A DNA stretch of 48,455 bases from Thiotrichales bacterium (GCA_020341835.1 CP070838.1:2111530-2159984); one strand, 5' to 3'. Shown: positions 1 to 8,806, counted from the stretch's first letter. Made by a program: numbers and translations. The notes: generated from the letters alone by a model not told the origin.

Positions 1-1184
1 GTGGATTTGCCGGCACCGGACGGCCCGACCACGGCCACCTTCTCGCCGGGTGGAATTTCAAAACTGATATCGCTGAGCACTTCCCTGTCCGGGTTGTAGC
101 CGAACGACACACGTTCGACACGAACCTGCGCCCTGGTGATGTTCAGTGGTTTCGCCCAGCGCCTGTCGGAGATTTCCTGCTTTGTATCCAGCAACCGCAT
201 CATCATGTCCATATCGGCCAGGGAATATTTGAGCGCCCGGTAAATCACACCAAGGAAATTCAGCGGTAAGAACAACTGCAGCATCATGGTATTGACCAGT
301 ACCAGGTCACCCAGCGTCATGCTACCGTTAACTACACCCTGCGCCGCGTAGAACATCATGAATGTCACACCAACAGCGATCACCGCGCCCTGGCCAAAAT
401 TCAGCAGCGACATCGAATTCTGGCTCTTGACCGCAGAATTCTCCCAGTTTTTCAAAGTCTGGTCATAGCGTGATAGTTCGTAATCCTCGTTATTGAAGTA
501 CTTCACCGTCTCGTAGTTGAGCATGCCATCCACGGCGAAGGTATTGGCTTCCGACTCCAGCGAATTCATCTTCAACCTGTAATGCATGCGCCAGTTCGTG
601 ACCGACAGTGTAAACACGATGTAGACCACAACGGTGATGAAGGTAACGATGGCGAATTTTGCTTCATACTGGCCGAGCAGGATCACGGCGACCAGCGCGA
701 ACTCAGCTGCTGTTGGAATGATGTTGAAGACGAGGTAATTCAGGATCGAGCTGAGGCTGTTGGTGCCGCGCTCCAGGTCTCGCGTGATACCCCCGGTTTT
801 TCGATCGAGGTGGTAGCGCAGTGACAGCGAATACAGGTGATTCAGCACCCGATGCGAAATGCCGCGCATCGCATGGTAACGCACCCTGGCGAACACCGCG
901 TCGCGCAGCTCGTTGAACAGACTGCTGGCCAGACGCAGGGCACCGTAAGCAAATAACAAAGCGACCGGCAGAACAAGTGCGCTGCTTTCACTGTCCAATC
1001 CGTCAATGATATCTCTCATCACCAGCGGCATTCCAACTACGGCCAGTTTCGACAGAACCAGGCACGCAAGCGCGATCACGACCCGACCTCTGAATTCCCA
1101 GACAAACGGAAACAGCCGCTTTAGATTATTCCAGTCTTTGCGGTCGCTATGCGGCTTGCTGGTCTGGCGATGTACCATAATCAT
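1..1184 (-). CDS. Atm1/HMT1-type ABC exporter, ATP-binding and permease (3' end outside window)
   Basis: The reading frame runs off the left edge, so only the N-terminal 394 residues are visible. A hydrophobic permease domain of about 300 residues comes first. It contains NYETVKYFNNE (about residues 223-233), the signature of the Atm1/ABCB7/HMT1 half-transporter branch, whose members export glutathione-linked metal or Fe-S related compounds across the inner membrane. The nucleotide-binding domain begins near residue 350, and the Walker A motif GPSGAGKS (387-394) lies exactly at the window edge; signature, Walker B and H-loop are not visible. Two in-frame ATGs (1184 and 1178) are possible starts and neither has a clear ribosome binding site. 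It is divergent from the RND operon. Family assignment is firm; the substrate is inferred only from the subfamily. Confidence 0.88.
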   Translation of the reverse strand, partial: MIMVHRQTSKPHSDRKDWNNLKRLFPFVWEFRGRVVIALACLVLSKLAVVGMPLVMRDIIDGLDSESSALVLPVALLFAYGALRLASSLFNELRDAVFARVRYHAMRGISHRVLNHLYSLSLRYHLDRKTGGITRDLERGTNSLSSILNYLVFNIIPTAAEFALVAVILLGQYEAKFAIVTFITVVVYIVFTLSVTNWRMHYRLKMNSLESEANTFAVDGMLNYETVKYFNNEDYELSRYDQTLKNWENSAVKSQNSMSLLNFGQGAVIAVGVTFMMFYAAQGVVNGSMTLGDLVLVNTMMLQLFLPLNFLGVIYRALKYSLADMDMMMRLLDTKQEISDRRWAKPLNITRAQVRVERVSFGYNPDREVLSDISFEIPPGEKVAVVGPSGAGKS

Positions 1185-1259
1185 ATATGCAATAAAGACA
1201 AGTACTTGTACACTATGGTTACAGTGTCTAAAGTTTTGTAACCGGGCGATTGAGAAGAC
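1185..1259. promoter_or_regulatory. Divergent control region with two dyads, between ABC exporter and RND operon
   Basis: This 75-bp gap must hold both start regions. It contains a perfect 12-bp palindrome, ACAAGTACTTGT (1198-1209). Overlapping its right half is a -35-like TTGTAC (1206-1211), then 17 bp, then a weak -10-like TAAAGT (1229-1234). Between these lies an imperfect dyad with arms ACACT and AGTGT (about 1210-1227). A dyad lying between -35 and -10 recalls MerR-type promoters of metal efflux genes, but the 17-bp spacing is shorter than the 19-20 bp typical of that family. No regulator gene is adjacent. The operator role is an inference. Confidence 0.35.
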
Positions 1260-2354
1260 ATGATTATATCGAATTTGCTATCAAGCGTTTTGCTGGTACC
1301 GCTGCTTGCAGCCAGCGGTATGCTTCTCAGTGCCTGCGACAGCACCAACGGTCCGGCACAGAAAAGCTCTACCGTCGCCAAACGGACGTCCCAGCATGTC
1401 GTGGAAATCAACCGCGCCAGCATAGAAACGGTACAGAGCAAGTTGACAGCATCCGGCACCATCGAAGCGGGCACCCGGGTGCGCCTGTACAACGAAGTCG
1501 ATGGAAAAATCCGCTTTCTGCCTTTTCATGAAGGTGATGCCATCACGATGGATACCATCGTCATAGGACTAGGTGATGACGTCATACAGGCTGAACTGGA
1601 CAAGGCCACCGCGACTCGTGAGCAGGCGAAAATTGACTACGACCGTCTGCAGAAGCTGAGAAAACAGCTCGCTTCCGACGATGAAATCGCGCGCGCACAC
1701 ACAGCCTACGATATTGCAGTCGCCGATGAAAAGCTTCAACAGACACGCCTCGATAAAACCGTGATCAAGGCACCGTTCGACGGGATCATTACGGAACGTC
1801 ATTTTGAGCCAGGTGACGTCGTTCCGATGCACAGCCATATCCTGAGCATGATCGATCCCGATTCGCTGCGGGTAAAAATCCATCTCGCTGAACACTGGAT
1901 TCCACAGATCCAGACCGGTGACCCGGTTGAAATACAGATCGATGCGCTGACATCGTCTGTCCACGCCGGCCAGATCAAACGTATACACCCGACCATCGAT
2001 CCTGCGACCCGTAAGGGCACGATCGAAGTTGCGTTCATGCCCCCGCCCCTCGGTGCCCAGGCCGGACAGCTCGCACGCGTGCAGCTGAAAACGCGCCCGG
2101 CCGATAAACTGGTTATCCCCGCACATGCGGTTCACCATGATGGTAAAGGCGCTTACGTGTACGTCATCAACGAAGCCAGTGTCGCCAACAAGACCTATAT
2201 CCGCAAAGGTGTGCAATACGGCGAGGCCCTCGAGGTCAGCAGCGGTCTTGACAGCGATGATGCGATTGTCGTCAAAGGTTTCAATGGCCTCAGGCACGGG
2301 AAACAGGTCAAAGTTCTTGAAAAGAACAACGAGGACATAGCCAGCTCATTATGA
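1260..2354 (+). CDS. RND efflux periplasmic adaptor (membrane fusion protein), lipoprotein
   Basis: This 364-residue protein has a lipoprotein signal peptide with lipobox LSAC at Cys26. The next residue is Asp27, which in the Lol sorting rule keeps lipoproteins in the inner membrane, as in AcrA-type adaptors. A barrel-sandwich half is followed by an alpha-hairpin around residues 105-165 and the second lipoyl-like half containing IKAPFDGIITER (about 168-180). Beta-barrel and membrane-proximal domains follow. A GAGAAG ribosome binding site lies just before the ATG. It overlaps the pump gene by 4 bp (ATGA), so the two are translationally coupled. It would link the pump to an outer-membrane channel, but no TolC-type gene is in the window. 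Substrate unknown. Confidence 0.92.
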   Translation: MIISNLLSSVLLVPLLAASGMLLSACDSTNGPAQKSSTVAKRTSQHVVEINRASIETVQSKLTASGTIEAGTRVRLYNEVDGKIRFLPFHEGDAITMDTIVIGLGDDVIQAELDKATATREQAKIDYDRLQKLRKQLASDDEIARAHTAYDIAVADEKLQQTRLDKTVIKAPFDGIITERHFEPGDVVPMHSHILSMIDPDSLRVKIHLAEHWIPQIQTGDPVEIQIDALTSSVHAGQIKRIHPTIDPATRKGTIEVAFMPPPLGAQAGQLARVQLKTRPADKLVIPAHAVHHDGKGAYVYVINEASVANKTYIRKGVQYGEALEVSSGLDSDDAIVVKGFNGLRHGKQVKVLEKNNEDIASSL

Positions 2355-5300
2355 AGCAGCGCTTTCGCTCCGGTGGCCTGGCTGCCTGGTCAATCTCTCA
2401 CCCCGTAGGCATTTCCATGCTGGCGCTGTCAGTGGTCGTACTGGGATTCTTCGCACTGCAACGACTCAGTATCGATTTACTGCCACACATCATTTACCCG
2501 GATATCCGGGTGCGCGTGCTCGAACCCGGTGTCCCGGCACAGATCATGGAGGACCGGATTACCCGACAGCTCGAGGAACAGCTCGCGATCACCGAGGGCG
2601 CGATACAGGTGCAGTCAAAATCGACCGAGGGCCGCAGCAATGTGGACCTGAGTTTTCCCTACGGCATCGATATCGACATCGCCTTGCGCGATGCCAGCAC
2701 CCGACTCGACCGGGCGCGCCGGTTCCTGCCGACCACGGTTGAGCCGCCGATTATCTACAAACGCGACCCCTCGCAAATTCCGATCATGGAGATGGTGCTC
2801 AGCTCGAGCGAACGCGATCCCGTCGAACTGCGCAGCTGGGCCGACTTCACCTTTTCCCGCTGGTTTCTGAACCTCCCCGGTGTCGCTGCCATTGAAGTCG
2901 GCGGCGGCCTGGAGCGCGAGGTGCAGATCGTCCCGGACCAGGAAAAACTCGCCAGCATTGGCCTTTCCCTGTCAGACCTTGCCGAACTGATCGAACGCAA
3001 CAATACTGACGCGCCCGGTGGACGCCTGATGAGCAATACACAGGAGATCACCACGCGCACGCGCGGCCGCTTTGACGATATCGACGCGATCAGATCCCTG
3101 CCACTGTGGACCGGTGAATCGCACAGCATCGACCGTGTGCTTCACCTCGAGGATGCGGCCGATGTGATCGATTCACACGCGGAAGAAAGGATCCGTATAC
3201 GCCTGAACCAGCAGCCCGGGGTGAAACTCTCCGTGCAGAAACAGCCCCAGGCAAATACGGTATCGGTCGTCGATGAAGTGCTCAACCGGCTCGATGTACT
3301 GAAACAGCAGCAGCTGATACCGGAGGATATTTTTATAACCACGGTGGGTGATCAATCGACCTATGTGCGCCATGCATTGAACAACGCCAGCCTCGCTGCA
3401 TTCAGCGGTGCGACCCTGGCAATGCTGGTGATTTACCTTTTTCTGGGCAACATTATTCGAACACTGATCATCGGTACAGCGATACCGATCGGTGTACTGG
3501 TGACATTCGTCATCATGGATCTCAACGGACTCACGCTCAACATCATGACGCTCGGTGGACTTGCCCTGGGTATGGGACTGTTGATCGACAGTACCATCGT
3601 CATGCTGGAAAACATCACCCGTCATCAGGATGATACCGAGTCCGTCGCGGACAATGCCGTCAGGGCAGCCGCAGAGGTCAACAGTCCGATCGTTGCATCC
3701 ACCGGCACCAACCTGGCTGCCGTGTTACCGTTCCTGTTTATCGGCGGCCTCACAGGCCTGCTGTTCCAGGAACTGATCATCACGATTTCATCCGCCATGC
3801 TCGCGGCGCTGGTGGTTGCCCTGACGCTGGTACCGGCGCTCGGCTCCCGGGTACGATCCAAACAAAATATAAACCGTTTTTTCAATAACTTAATCGACTA
3901 TATTAAAGTGTTTTATCACGCTATGGTACAGCGTATTCTGAGGCATCCACTGGTGGTAATCAGCTGTTTTCTGGTCGCCTTTATCAGCTCGCTGTTTGTC
4001 ATCGTCGACAGCCGCCCGATCTTTCTGCCGAGCATGGACGAAGGCAATGTCACCATATCCATTACCGGTGACTCGGGGATCAGCCTCGATGAGATGGATG
4101 CCACCCTGGAAAAAATTGAAACACTGCTGCTGCAACAGGACGAAGTTCAAACTTTATACACCACGGTCGGCGGCTTTGTTTTCGGTCGTTCGGAATTCCA
4201 GAAAAGCAACCGCAGCACCGTCAGCGTGCAACTGATTCCAGTGGACCAGCGCCCGATGAGCAGCACTGAATGGATCAAGACCATGCGCGAAAAAATCGAT
4301 GCACTACATCTCACTGGCTACAAGGTCAGAATGTTCGTGCGCGGTGTGCGCGGCATCCAGATGAGCAGCGGAGATGACGATGTCAGCCTGCGCATACAGG
4401 GACAGGATCTGGAAACGCTGCGTGAGCTGGGTACCACGGTTGTCGAGCGCCTGCGCGATGTTCCCGGCCTGAGTAACCTCGAACATACCTATGAAATCCA
4501 TAACGAAGAACTGAATGTTGAAATCGACCGTCAACGTGCTGCAGACCTGGGTGTACATATTGACAGCATCGGCGAAGCCCTGCGCATCGCGCTGGAAGGC
4601 AGTGTCATCTCGGACTACCTCGACGGAGACCGCCAGTTCGATATTCGCCTGCGCCTGCCACGCGCTGACAGTGAATCACCCGAAGTCCTCGCCAACCTGC
4701 TGGTTGGCCAGCACCAGGGTCGCCCTGTCCGGCTGTTCGAAGTGGCTTCAATTTCCCGAGGGCCTGCACCAGCGTCGATCAAGCGCGACCAGCAGCAACG
4801 TATCGTCGAGATTACTGCTTCGATCGATGGCGATGTTGTGCTGGCTGACATCATGGATGCGATCTATGCACGACTGGAAGGACTGCAATTGCCTGACGGC
4901 TACAGCCTGTACGACGGCGGTGCCAGCAAGACACTCGAACAGGGCCAGAAAACCGGTGGTGTACTGCTCGCGCTGGCGATCTTCCTGGTCTTTGTGGTCA
5001 TGGCTGTCCAATACGAGTCGCTGAGAAATCCACTGGTCATCCTGTTCAGCATTCCGTTCGCGATCATCGGTGTCGGCCTGGGTGTCTGGCTGTTCGATAC
5101 CCCGTTATCCATGCCGGTCTGGCTGGGCCTGATCATGCTGGCCGGCATCGTAGTCAACAATTCGATCGTACTGGTCGAACAAATCGAAATCGAACGGGAG
5201 CATAACCCGTCAACCCTTGATGCCATCAGTAACGCCGCCAGCCTGCGCCTTCGCCCGATCCTGATGACGACGCTGACCACGGTACTGGGTATGACACCGC

Positions 5301-5443
5301 TGGCGATCGGCCTGGGTGAAGGTTCAGAAATGCTGCAACCGCTGGCCTTTGTGATCGTCTGGGGCTTGAGTTTTGCGATGCTGGTCAGCCTGATCCTGGT
5401 TCCTGTGGTCTATCGCCTGTTCCACGTCAGGCTGACTGCCTGA
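2351..5443 (+). CDS. RND efflux transporter permease subunit
   Basis: This intact 1030-residue proton-driven pump has the usual two-fold repeat. TM1 is near residues 20-37 and a large periplasmic porter region follows. A TM cluster at about 345-490 is followed by a second periplasmic region, and a final TM cluster runs from about 875 to the end. TM4 carries GMGLLIDSTIVMLENI (around residues 405-420), with a single Asp where many drug pumps have Asp-Asp. TM10 carries VVNNSIVLVEQIE (near 935). These place it with HAE-type drug or hydrophobic-compound pumps rather than the heavy-metal CzcA group, but the substrate cannot be read from sequence. It is the last gene of a two-gene operon with its adaptor; no clear T-rich terminator follows. 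Confidence 0.94.
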   Translation: MKQRFRSGGLAAWSISHPVGISMLALSVVVLGFFALQRLSIDLLPHIIYPDIRVRVLEPGVPAQIMEDRITRQLEEQLAITEGAIQVQSKSTEGRSNVDLSFPYGIDIDIALRDASTRLDRARRFLPTTVEPPIIYKRDPSQIPIMEMVLSSSERDPVELRSWADFTFSRWFLNLPGVAAIEVGGGLEREVQIVPDQEKLASIGLSLSDLAELIERNNTDAPGGRLMSNTQEITTRTRGRFDDIDAIRSLPLWTGESHSIDRVLHLEDAADVIDSHAEERIRIRLNQQPGVKLSVQKQPQANTVSVVDEVLNRLDVLKQQQLIPEDIFITTVGDQSTYVRHALNNASLAAFSGATLAMLVIYLFLGNIIRTLIIGTAIPIGVLVTFVIMDLNGLTLNIMTLGGLALGMGLLIDSTIVMLENITRHQDDTESVADNAVRAAAEVNSPIVASTGTNLAAVLPFLFIGGLTGLLFQELIITISSAMLAALVVALTLVPALGSRVRSKQNINRFFNNLIDYIKVFYHAMVQRILRHPLVVISCFLVAFISSLFVIVDSRPIFLPSMDEGNVTISITGDSGISLDEMDATLEKIETLLLQQDEVQTLYTTVGGFVFGRSEFQKSNRSTVSVQLIPVDQRPMSSTEWIKTMREKIDALHLTGYKVRMFVRGVRGIQMSSGDDDVSLRIQGQDLETLRELGTTVVERLRDVPGLSNLEHTYEIHNEELNVEIDRQRAADLGVHIDSIGEALRIALEGSVISDYLDGDRQFDIRLRLPRADSESPEVLANLLVGQHQGRPVRLFEVASISRGPAPASIKRDQQQRIVEITASIDGDVVLADIMDAIYARLEGLQLPDGYSLYDGGASKTLEQGQKTGGVLLALAIFLVFVVMAVQYESLRNPLVILFSIPFAIIGVGLGVWLFDTPLSMPVWLGLIMLAGIVVNNSIVLVEQIEIEREHNPSTLDAISNAASLRLRPILMTTLTTVLGMTPLAIGLGEGSEMLQPLAFVIVWGLSFAMLVSLILVPVVYRLFHVRLTA

Positions 5444-5567
5444 ATCTGGCCCGGGGCGGGCAAAATCCCTGGATATCGGAAAAGCGCGAGATCCTGCGAC
5501 TACCTCAAAGCTGTCCTATACTTGAAAGAGCAAGTCCCACAAAAACAAGCTCTTACGGTTTATTCCC

Positions 5568-6305
5568 ATGTATTTCAATAAGTTAATAACAAGCTGCGTG
5601 CTTGCAGCGCTACCCTGTATGGCCAGCGCCGACGTCCTGTCATTTACAATTGGCGGCGGTCTCTGGAATGAAACGCCGAAAGGCGGAATCAACAAAATCA
5701 TCGATCCGACCAGCGTCGACGTTAAATCGGACCTGTTCTGGGATGAGGAATCCCAGGGCTATCTGTTCGCGACCCTGGAACACCCGGTGCCGATCCTGCC
5801 GAATGTGCGACTGATGTACACCCAGCTGGATCACTCAGGCAGCGGCCAGGCAAACTTCCAGTTCGAAGGCATCAATTTTCAGAACAACGTCGCCAACGAA
5901 TTCTCGATCGAGCAGACCGACCTGCTGTTCTACTACGAGGTGCTGGACAACGTGGTCAGCCTGGACCTGGGTCTTAATGTCCGCCTGCTGGATATTACCT
6001 ACCAGATTGCTGACGATGGCGGGAACAATACCAGCGGTTCCGTCAGCGGTGGTGTACCCATGCTATATGGTCTGATCGGTGCCACACCCTGGCCTGATCT
6101 GCTGCTGAGTGCCGAGTTGAATTATGTATCCTTTTCCGGCAGCACGCTGTCCGATTTCATCGCCAGGATCGCCTATACCACCAGCTTCTTTGTTGGCTTT
6201 GAAGCCGGTTACAGGGCGCAGACGCTCGAACTGGATGACATCGACGACACCAACGCAGATCTGGAGTTCAAGGGACCATTCGTCGGCGCCTATCTCAAGT
6301 TCTAG
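5568..6305 (+). CDS. Small outer-membrane beta-barrel protein (TIGR04219-like)
   Basis: This 245-residue protein has a cleavable signal peptide (about residues 1-21, ending ASA) and a mature start resembling the TIGR04219 family, a GGGLWNETPKGG-type stretch. The rest alternates polar and non-polar residues as expected for beta strands, and the last residue is Phe, the usual C-terminal signal read by the BAM complex. It is therefore probably an outer-membrane barrel of 8-10 strands. The family has no established function. It is a single gene: 124 bp from the RND pump with a TATACT -10-like box at 5517-5522, and followed by a strong hairpin. Family placement is from memory of the N-terminal pattern, so it is moderately sure. 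Confidence 0.65.
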   Translation: MYFNKLITSCVLAALPCMASADVLSFTIGGGLWNETPKGGINKIIDPTSVDVKSDLFWDEESQGYLFATLEHPVPILPNVRLMYTQLDHSGSGQANFQFEGINFQNNVANEFSIEQTDLLFYYEVLDNVVSLDLGLNVRLLDITYQIADDGGNNTSGSVSGGVPMLYGLIGATPWPDLLLSAELNYVSFSGSTLSDFIARIAYTTSFFVGFEAGYRAQTLELDDIDDTNADLEFKGPFVGAYLKF

Positions 6306-6316
6306 TATTTGTTGGA

Positions 6317-6348
6317 CGGTCCCGGCCGGGGTCTGATGGCCGGGACCG
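6317..6348. terminator. Hairpin between convergent genes
   Basis: A perfect 11-bp inverted repeat (6317-6327 and 6338-6348, arm CGGTCCCGGCC) with a 10-nt loop lies in the 45-bp gap between the stop codons of two convergent genes. It has no T-run on either strand, so it is either a bidirectional terminator of the weak-tract type or a processing/stability hairpin. Confidence 0.6.
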
Positions 6349-6350
6349 CA

Positions 6351-6956
6351 TCAAACCCTGCGGTCATCTTCCTTGTTGTATTTCAACGCCGCCCAGACGG
6401 TCCTGACATCGACGTGCTCATGATGAATCAGCAGCGTAATCGCGATTTCTTCCATCGCCGCGACCGCGCTGAACACCGCAGCCACCCGGAACGGCCACTC
6501 CATCCAGCCGCCGAATAGCAGGATATAACCGATAAAGGTCACCACCACGGCGACCTTGACGGTCCAGGTGTGATAGCTGGTAATCGTTTTGAACTTGATC
6601 AGTCCGACGATGACGGGTGATGTGATACTGATCACGATCACAACGTAGGCGACCAGTTCCTCGGCTACGATGTCGGGCCAGAGGATCCATGCGCATATCG
6701 CCATCGTGCTGTAGATGGTGAAATCTCCCCAGCTGTCGAGACGCGACCCCATCGGCGTGATCTGGTTCAGGGTACGCGCCAGGAAACCATCGAGCACATC
6801 CGTGAAACCGGAAAACATCAATGCACCGAGAAACCACAGCGGTTGCTGCGCGAACGCAAAATAGAACAAAACCGGTGCCATCAGAATACGTATAGAACTG
6901 ACGAGATTTGGCAGATTATAGATATCGCGGTTGGCAATATTCATAGGGACGGACAA
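6351..6956 (-). CDS. CDP-alcohol phosphatidyltransferase family membrane enzyme
   Basis: The sequence shows the complete family signature: DG at 56-57, AR at 60-61, Gly70, Asp74 and Asp78, i.e. DGx2ARx8Gx3Dx3D, which binds two metal ions and the CDP-lipid. About six hydrophobic helices span the 201 residues. Such enzymes transfer a phosphatidyl group from a CDP-activated lipid to an alcohol (glycerol phosphate, serine, inositol or others); the acceptor cannot be read here. The frame opens with TTG at 6956, preceded by AAGG. An ATG at 6944 (residue 5) is the alternative start. It lies 26 bp downstream of a CDP-archaeol-synthase-like gene on the same strand, suggesting that one makes the CDP-lipid and the other consumes it. 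Confidence 0.85.
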   Translation of the reverse strand: MSVPMNIANRDIYNLPNLVSSIRILMAPVLFYFAFAQQPLWFLGALMFSGFTDVLDGFLARTLNQITPMGSRLDSWGDFTIYSTMAICAWILWPDIVAEELVAYVVIVISITSPVIVGLIKFKTITSYHTWTVKVAVVVTFIGYILLFGGWMEWPFRVAAVFSAVAAMEEIAITLLIHHEHVDVRTVWAALKYNKEDDRRV

Positions 6957-6982
6957 TAACCTTACAACTCAACAGATATTAA

Positions 6983-7468
6983 CTAATACGGCTTTTTGCG
7001 TATACCCAGTTTATAGAAGATGAAAGACAGCACCAGCTCTGCAATGATGAAAGCACCCACGAGAATGATAATTGATTCCACATCCAGCCCGAACAGGTCT
7101 TTCAGCATGACGGCCGGAAACAAAGATTCGGGCACCTGGTCCAGCAACGGCGCCATGCTGTGCGGCGGCATCCCCAGGCGGCGTTTGATAAAACTGGAGC
7201 ATATATCACCGCAAACCGCGTAAAATGCGACCAGCGCACCCGCTTCCAGTGAATAACCGAACAACGCGGCGGCCACGGCCGTTGCCGCAACAGCACCGAC
7301 GACACCGCGCCAGGTTTTGGCCCTGCCGAACAGGGGATTTCCGTCTGGCAGCCGGAAGCCCAGATCGACCGGCAGGTTCAGCCTGCTGCCCATGACGGCG
7401 CGCAATATTACCGGTGCGCCGTTTGCAATTATAATGAGCAACAGCAGAGTTACAGAATCAAGCGTCAC
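6983..7468 (-). CDS. CDP-archaeol synthase-like (CarS/DUF46) cytidylyltransferase
   Basis: This 161-residue multi-helix membrane protein resembles CarS, which in archaea converts CTP plus an unsaturated archaetidic acid into CDP-archaeol. The visible marks are DGNPLFGRAKTWRG in the first cytoplasmic loop and GDICSSFIKRRLG followed by SMAPLLDQVPESL in the second; these are the conserved polar loops of the family. The start is a GTG because no in-frame ATG exists before the upstream stop. Canonical cdsA is present elsewhere in this window (27948-28769), so this is a second, unrelated-looking CDP-lipid synthase. It is the first gene of a two-gene unit with the phosphatidyltransferase. The lipid substrate in bacteria is unknown. 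Confidence 0.8.
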   Translation of the reverse strand: MTLDSVTLLLLIIIANGAPVILRAVMGSRLNLPVDLGFRLPDGNPLFGRAKTWRGVVGAVAATAVAAALFGYSLEAGALVAFYAVCGDICSSFIKRRLGMPPHSMAPLLDQVPESLFPAVMLKDLFGLDVESIIILVGAFIIAELVLSFIFYKLGIRKKPY

Positions 7469-7540
7469 GGCATCTATGCCCAGTCATAACGATAAAAAGT
7501 TTTCTATACTATTTAAACAGATATTGATCAGTTCCGAGTT

Positions 7541-8311
7541 ATGGAAAGCAATACCCTGAAAGTACTAACCTACAATATTCACAAGGGTTTCAACTCGACC
7601 AACCGTCAATTCATTCTTCATGGCATCAAGGAATCCATACGCCAGGTCGATGCCGACGTGGTGCTGTTGCAGGAGATCCACGGCGATCGTGACATCTCCG
7701 GAAACCGGTTCGATGACTGGCCGAGTAACAATCAGTTCGAGTTCCTTGCCGACGAGGTCTGGCATCACCATGCCTACGGCAAGAACGCGATCTACAAATC
7801 CGGACACCATGGTAATGCGATTCTCAGCAAATACCCGATCGTCGACTGGGAGAATATCGATGTTTCGTTGATGAAGTCACACAGTCGCAGCCTGCTCCAC
7901 GGCACCATCGAGATAGCAGAAACGCGACAACATATTCATATCATCTGCGTCCATCTCGGACTCTTTGGTCTGGAACGACAAAGGCAGCTGGCGACACTGG
8001 CGAGCAGAATCGATTCTCATGTGCCACACGATGCACCGCTGATCATCGCCGGCGATTTCAATGACTGGCTTGGCAGAGCTGAAAAATACTTCACCCACGA
8101 TCTCGAGGTTCACGAGGTATTCAAACGTTCAACCGGCAAGTATGCCCGTTCATTTCCCGCATGGCGGCCCACCTTTTCGATGGACCGGATTTACAGCCGC
8201 GGCCTGAAGCTGGTTACCAGCGAATGCATGCATGGCGATCCGTGGAGAAAACTGTCCGACCATGTCCCCCTGGTGGCAGAGTTTGAATTCGATCACATTT
8301 CCGGAGCATAG
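7541..8311 (+). CDS. Endonuclease/exonuclease/phosphatase family protein (YbhP-like)
   Basis: This 256-residue single-domain protein carries the hallmarks of the DNase I-like fold: LTYNIHKGF near the N-terminus, LLQEIHG with the metal-binding Glu, GDFNDW around residue 170, and SDHVPLVAEFEF at the end with the catalytic Asp-His pair. There is no signal peptide, so it is cytosolic. Family members cleave phosphodiester or phosphomonoester bonds in nucleic acids, inositol phosphates or lipids. In Escherichia coli the homologue ybhP sits with the cardiolipin synthase gene clsB; here the gene is divergent from two phospholipid synthesis genes, which makes a lipid-phosphate role plausible but unproven. 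Confidence 0.87.
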   Translation: MESNTLKVLTYNIHKGFNSTNRQFILHGIKESIRQVDADVVLLQEIHGDRDISGNRFDDWPSNNQFEFLADEVWHHHAYGKNAIYKSGHHGNAILSKYPIVDWENIDVSLMKSHSRSLLHGTIEIAETRQHIHIICVHLGLFGLERQRQLATLASRIDSHVPHDAPLIIAGDFNDWLGRAEKYFTHDLEVHEVFKRSTGKYARSFPAWRPTFSMDRIYSRGLKLVTSECMHGDPWRKLSDHVPLVAEFEFDHISGA

Positions 8312-8352
8312 AGCGCTTTATAATCCATCCGATAACGCGGGGCGTGGTCTGT

Positions 8353-8373
8353 CGATTGTGATAAAATCAATCG
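8353..8373. promoter_or_regulatory. Small inverted repeat upstream of PA2779/PA2778 pair
   Basis: Arms CGATTG (8353-8358) and CAATCG (8368-8373) flank an AT-rich centre in the 108-bp gap before the pair. A consensus-like TATAAT lies at 8319-8324 without a good -35 box. This may be an operator or simply promoter DNA; support is weak. Confidence 0.28.
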
Positions 8374-8419
8374 TTTGGTTTCCACTGTATTAACAAGAAC
8401 TTGACCTGGAGCGAGCCAC

Positions 8420-8806
8420 ATGAAATTAATCAGTAAATATCTTTCTGTAGTGTTAACCATCACACTGATTGCAACGTCCTCTCAAAGCGCGCAGGCCGCA
8501 ATGATTGCCAATGATGTGGTTATTTCACAGGCACAGTTGCAGGATGCCAGATCCGTATTGCTGCAGAAACTACAGCGTGCTGACATCAGGGAACAGCTGT
8601 TGGACATGGGCGTGAGTCAGAATGCAGTAGAAGAACGCATCAGCTTGATGACGCAGGAGGAAATCGCGCAGCTGAATCAACAGATCGATGAGTTACCGGC
8701 CGGTGGTGACATACTGGGCGTCATTCTTGTTCTCTTCATCGTCTTTGTGATCACCGACGTCATTGGCGCGACCGACATCTTCCCCTTCATCAAGCCGGTT
8801 AACTGA
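8420..8806 (+). CDS. PA2779-type small membrane protein
   Basis: This 128-residue protein has a signal peptide (cleavage about after SAQA, residue 26), a predicted helical region of about 65 residues that is rich in Gln, Glu and Leu (SQAQLQDARSVLLQKLQRAD), and a C-terminal hydrophobic helix near residues 95-116. The pattern and the neighbour match the PA2779 family, named after the Pseudomonas protein. Function is unknown. A GGAG ribosome binding site precedes the ATG. It sits 13 bp before the C39-like peptidase gene, and the pair travels together in many proteobacteria. It could anchor, inhibit or be processed by the peptidase; that is inference. Confidence 0.75.
   Translation: MKLISKYLSVVLTITLIATSSQSAQAAMIANDVVISQAQLQDARSVLLQKLQRADIREQLLDMGVSQNAVEERISLMTQEEIAQLNQQIDELPAGGDILGVILVLFIVFVITDVIGATDIFPFIKPVN

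Noticed and set aside
1569..2297. 242-codon minus-strand frame opposite the adaptor gene
   Set aside because: Antisense to a clear membrane fusion protein and without own start signals.
5447..5465. GC-rich inverted repeat after the RND pump as terminator
   Set aside because: Stem is only 5 bp with a 3-nt loop and no T-run follows on the plus strand.
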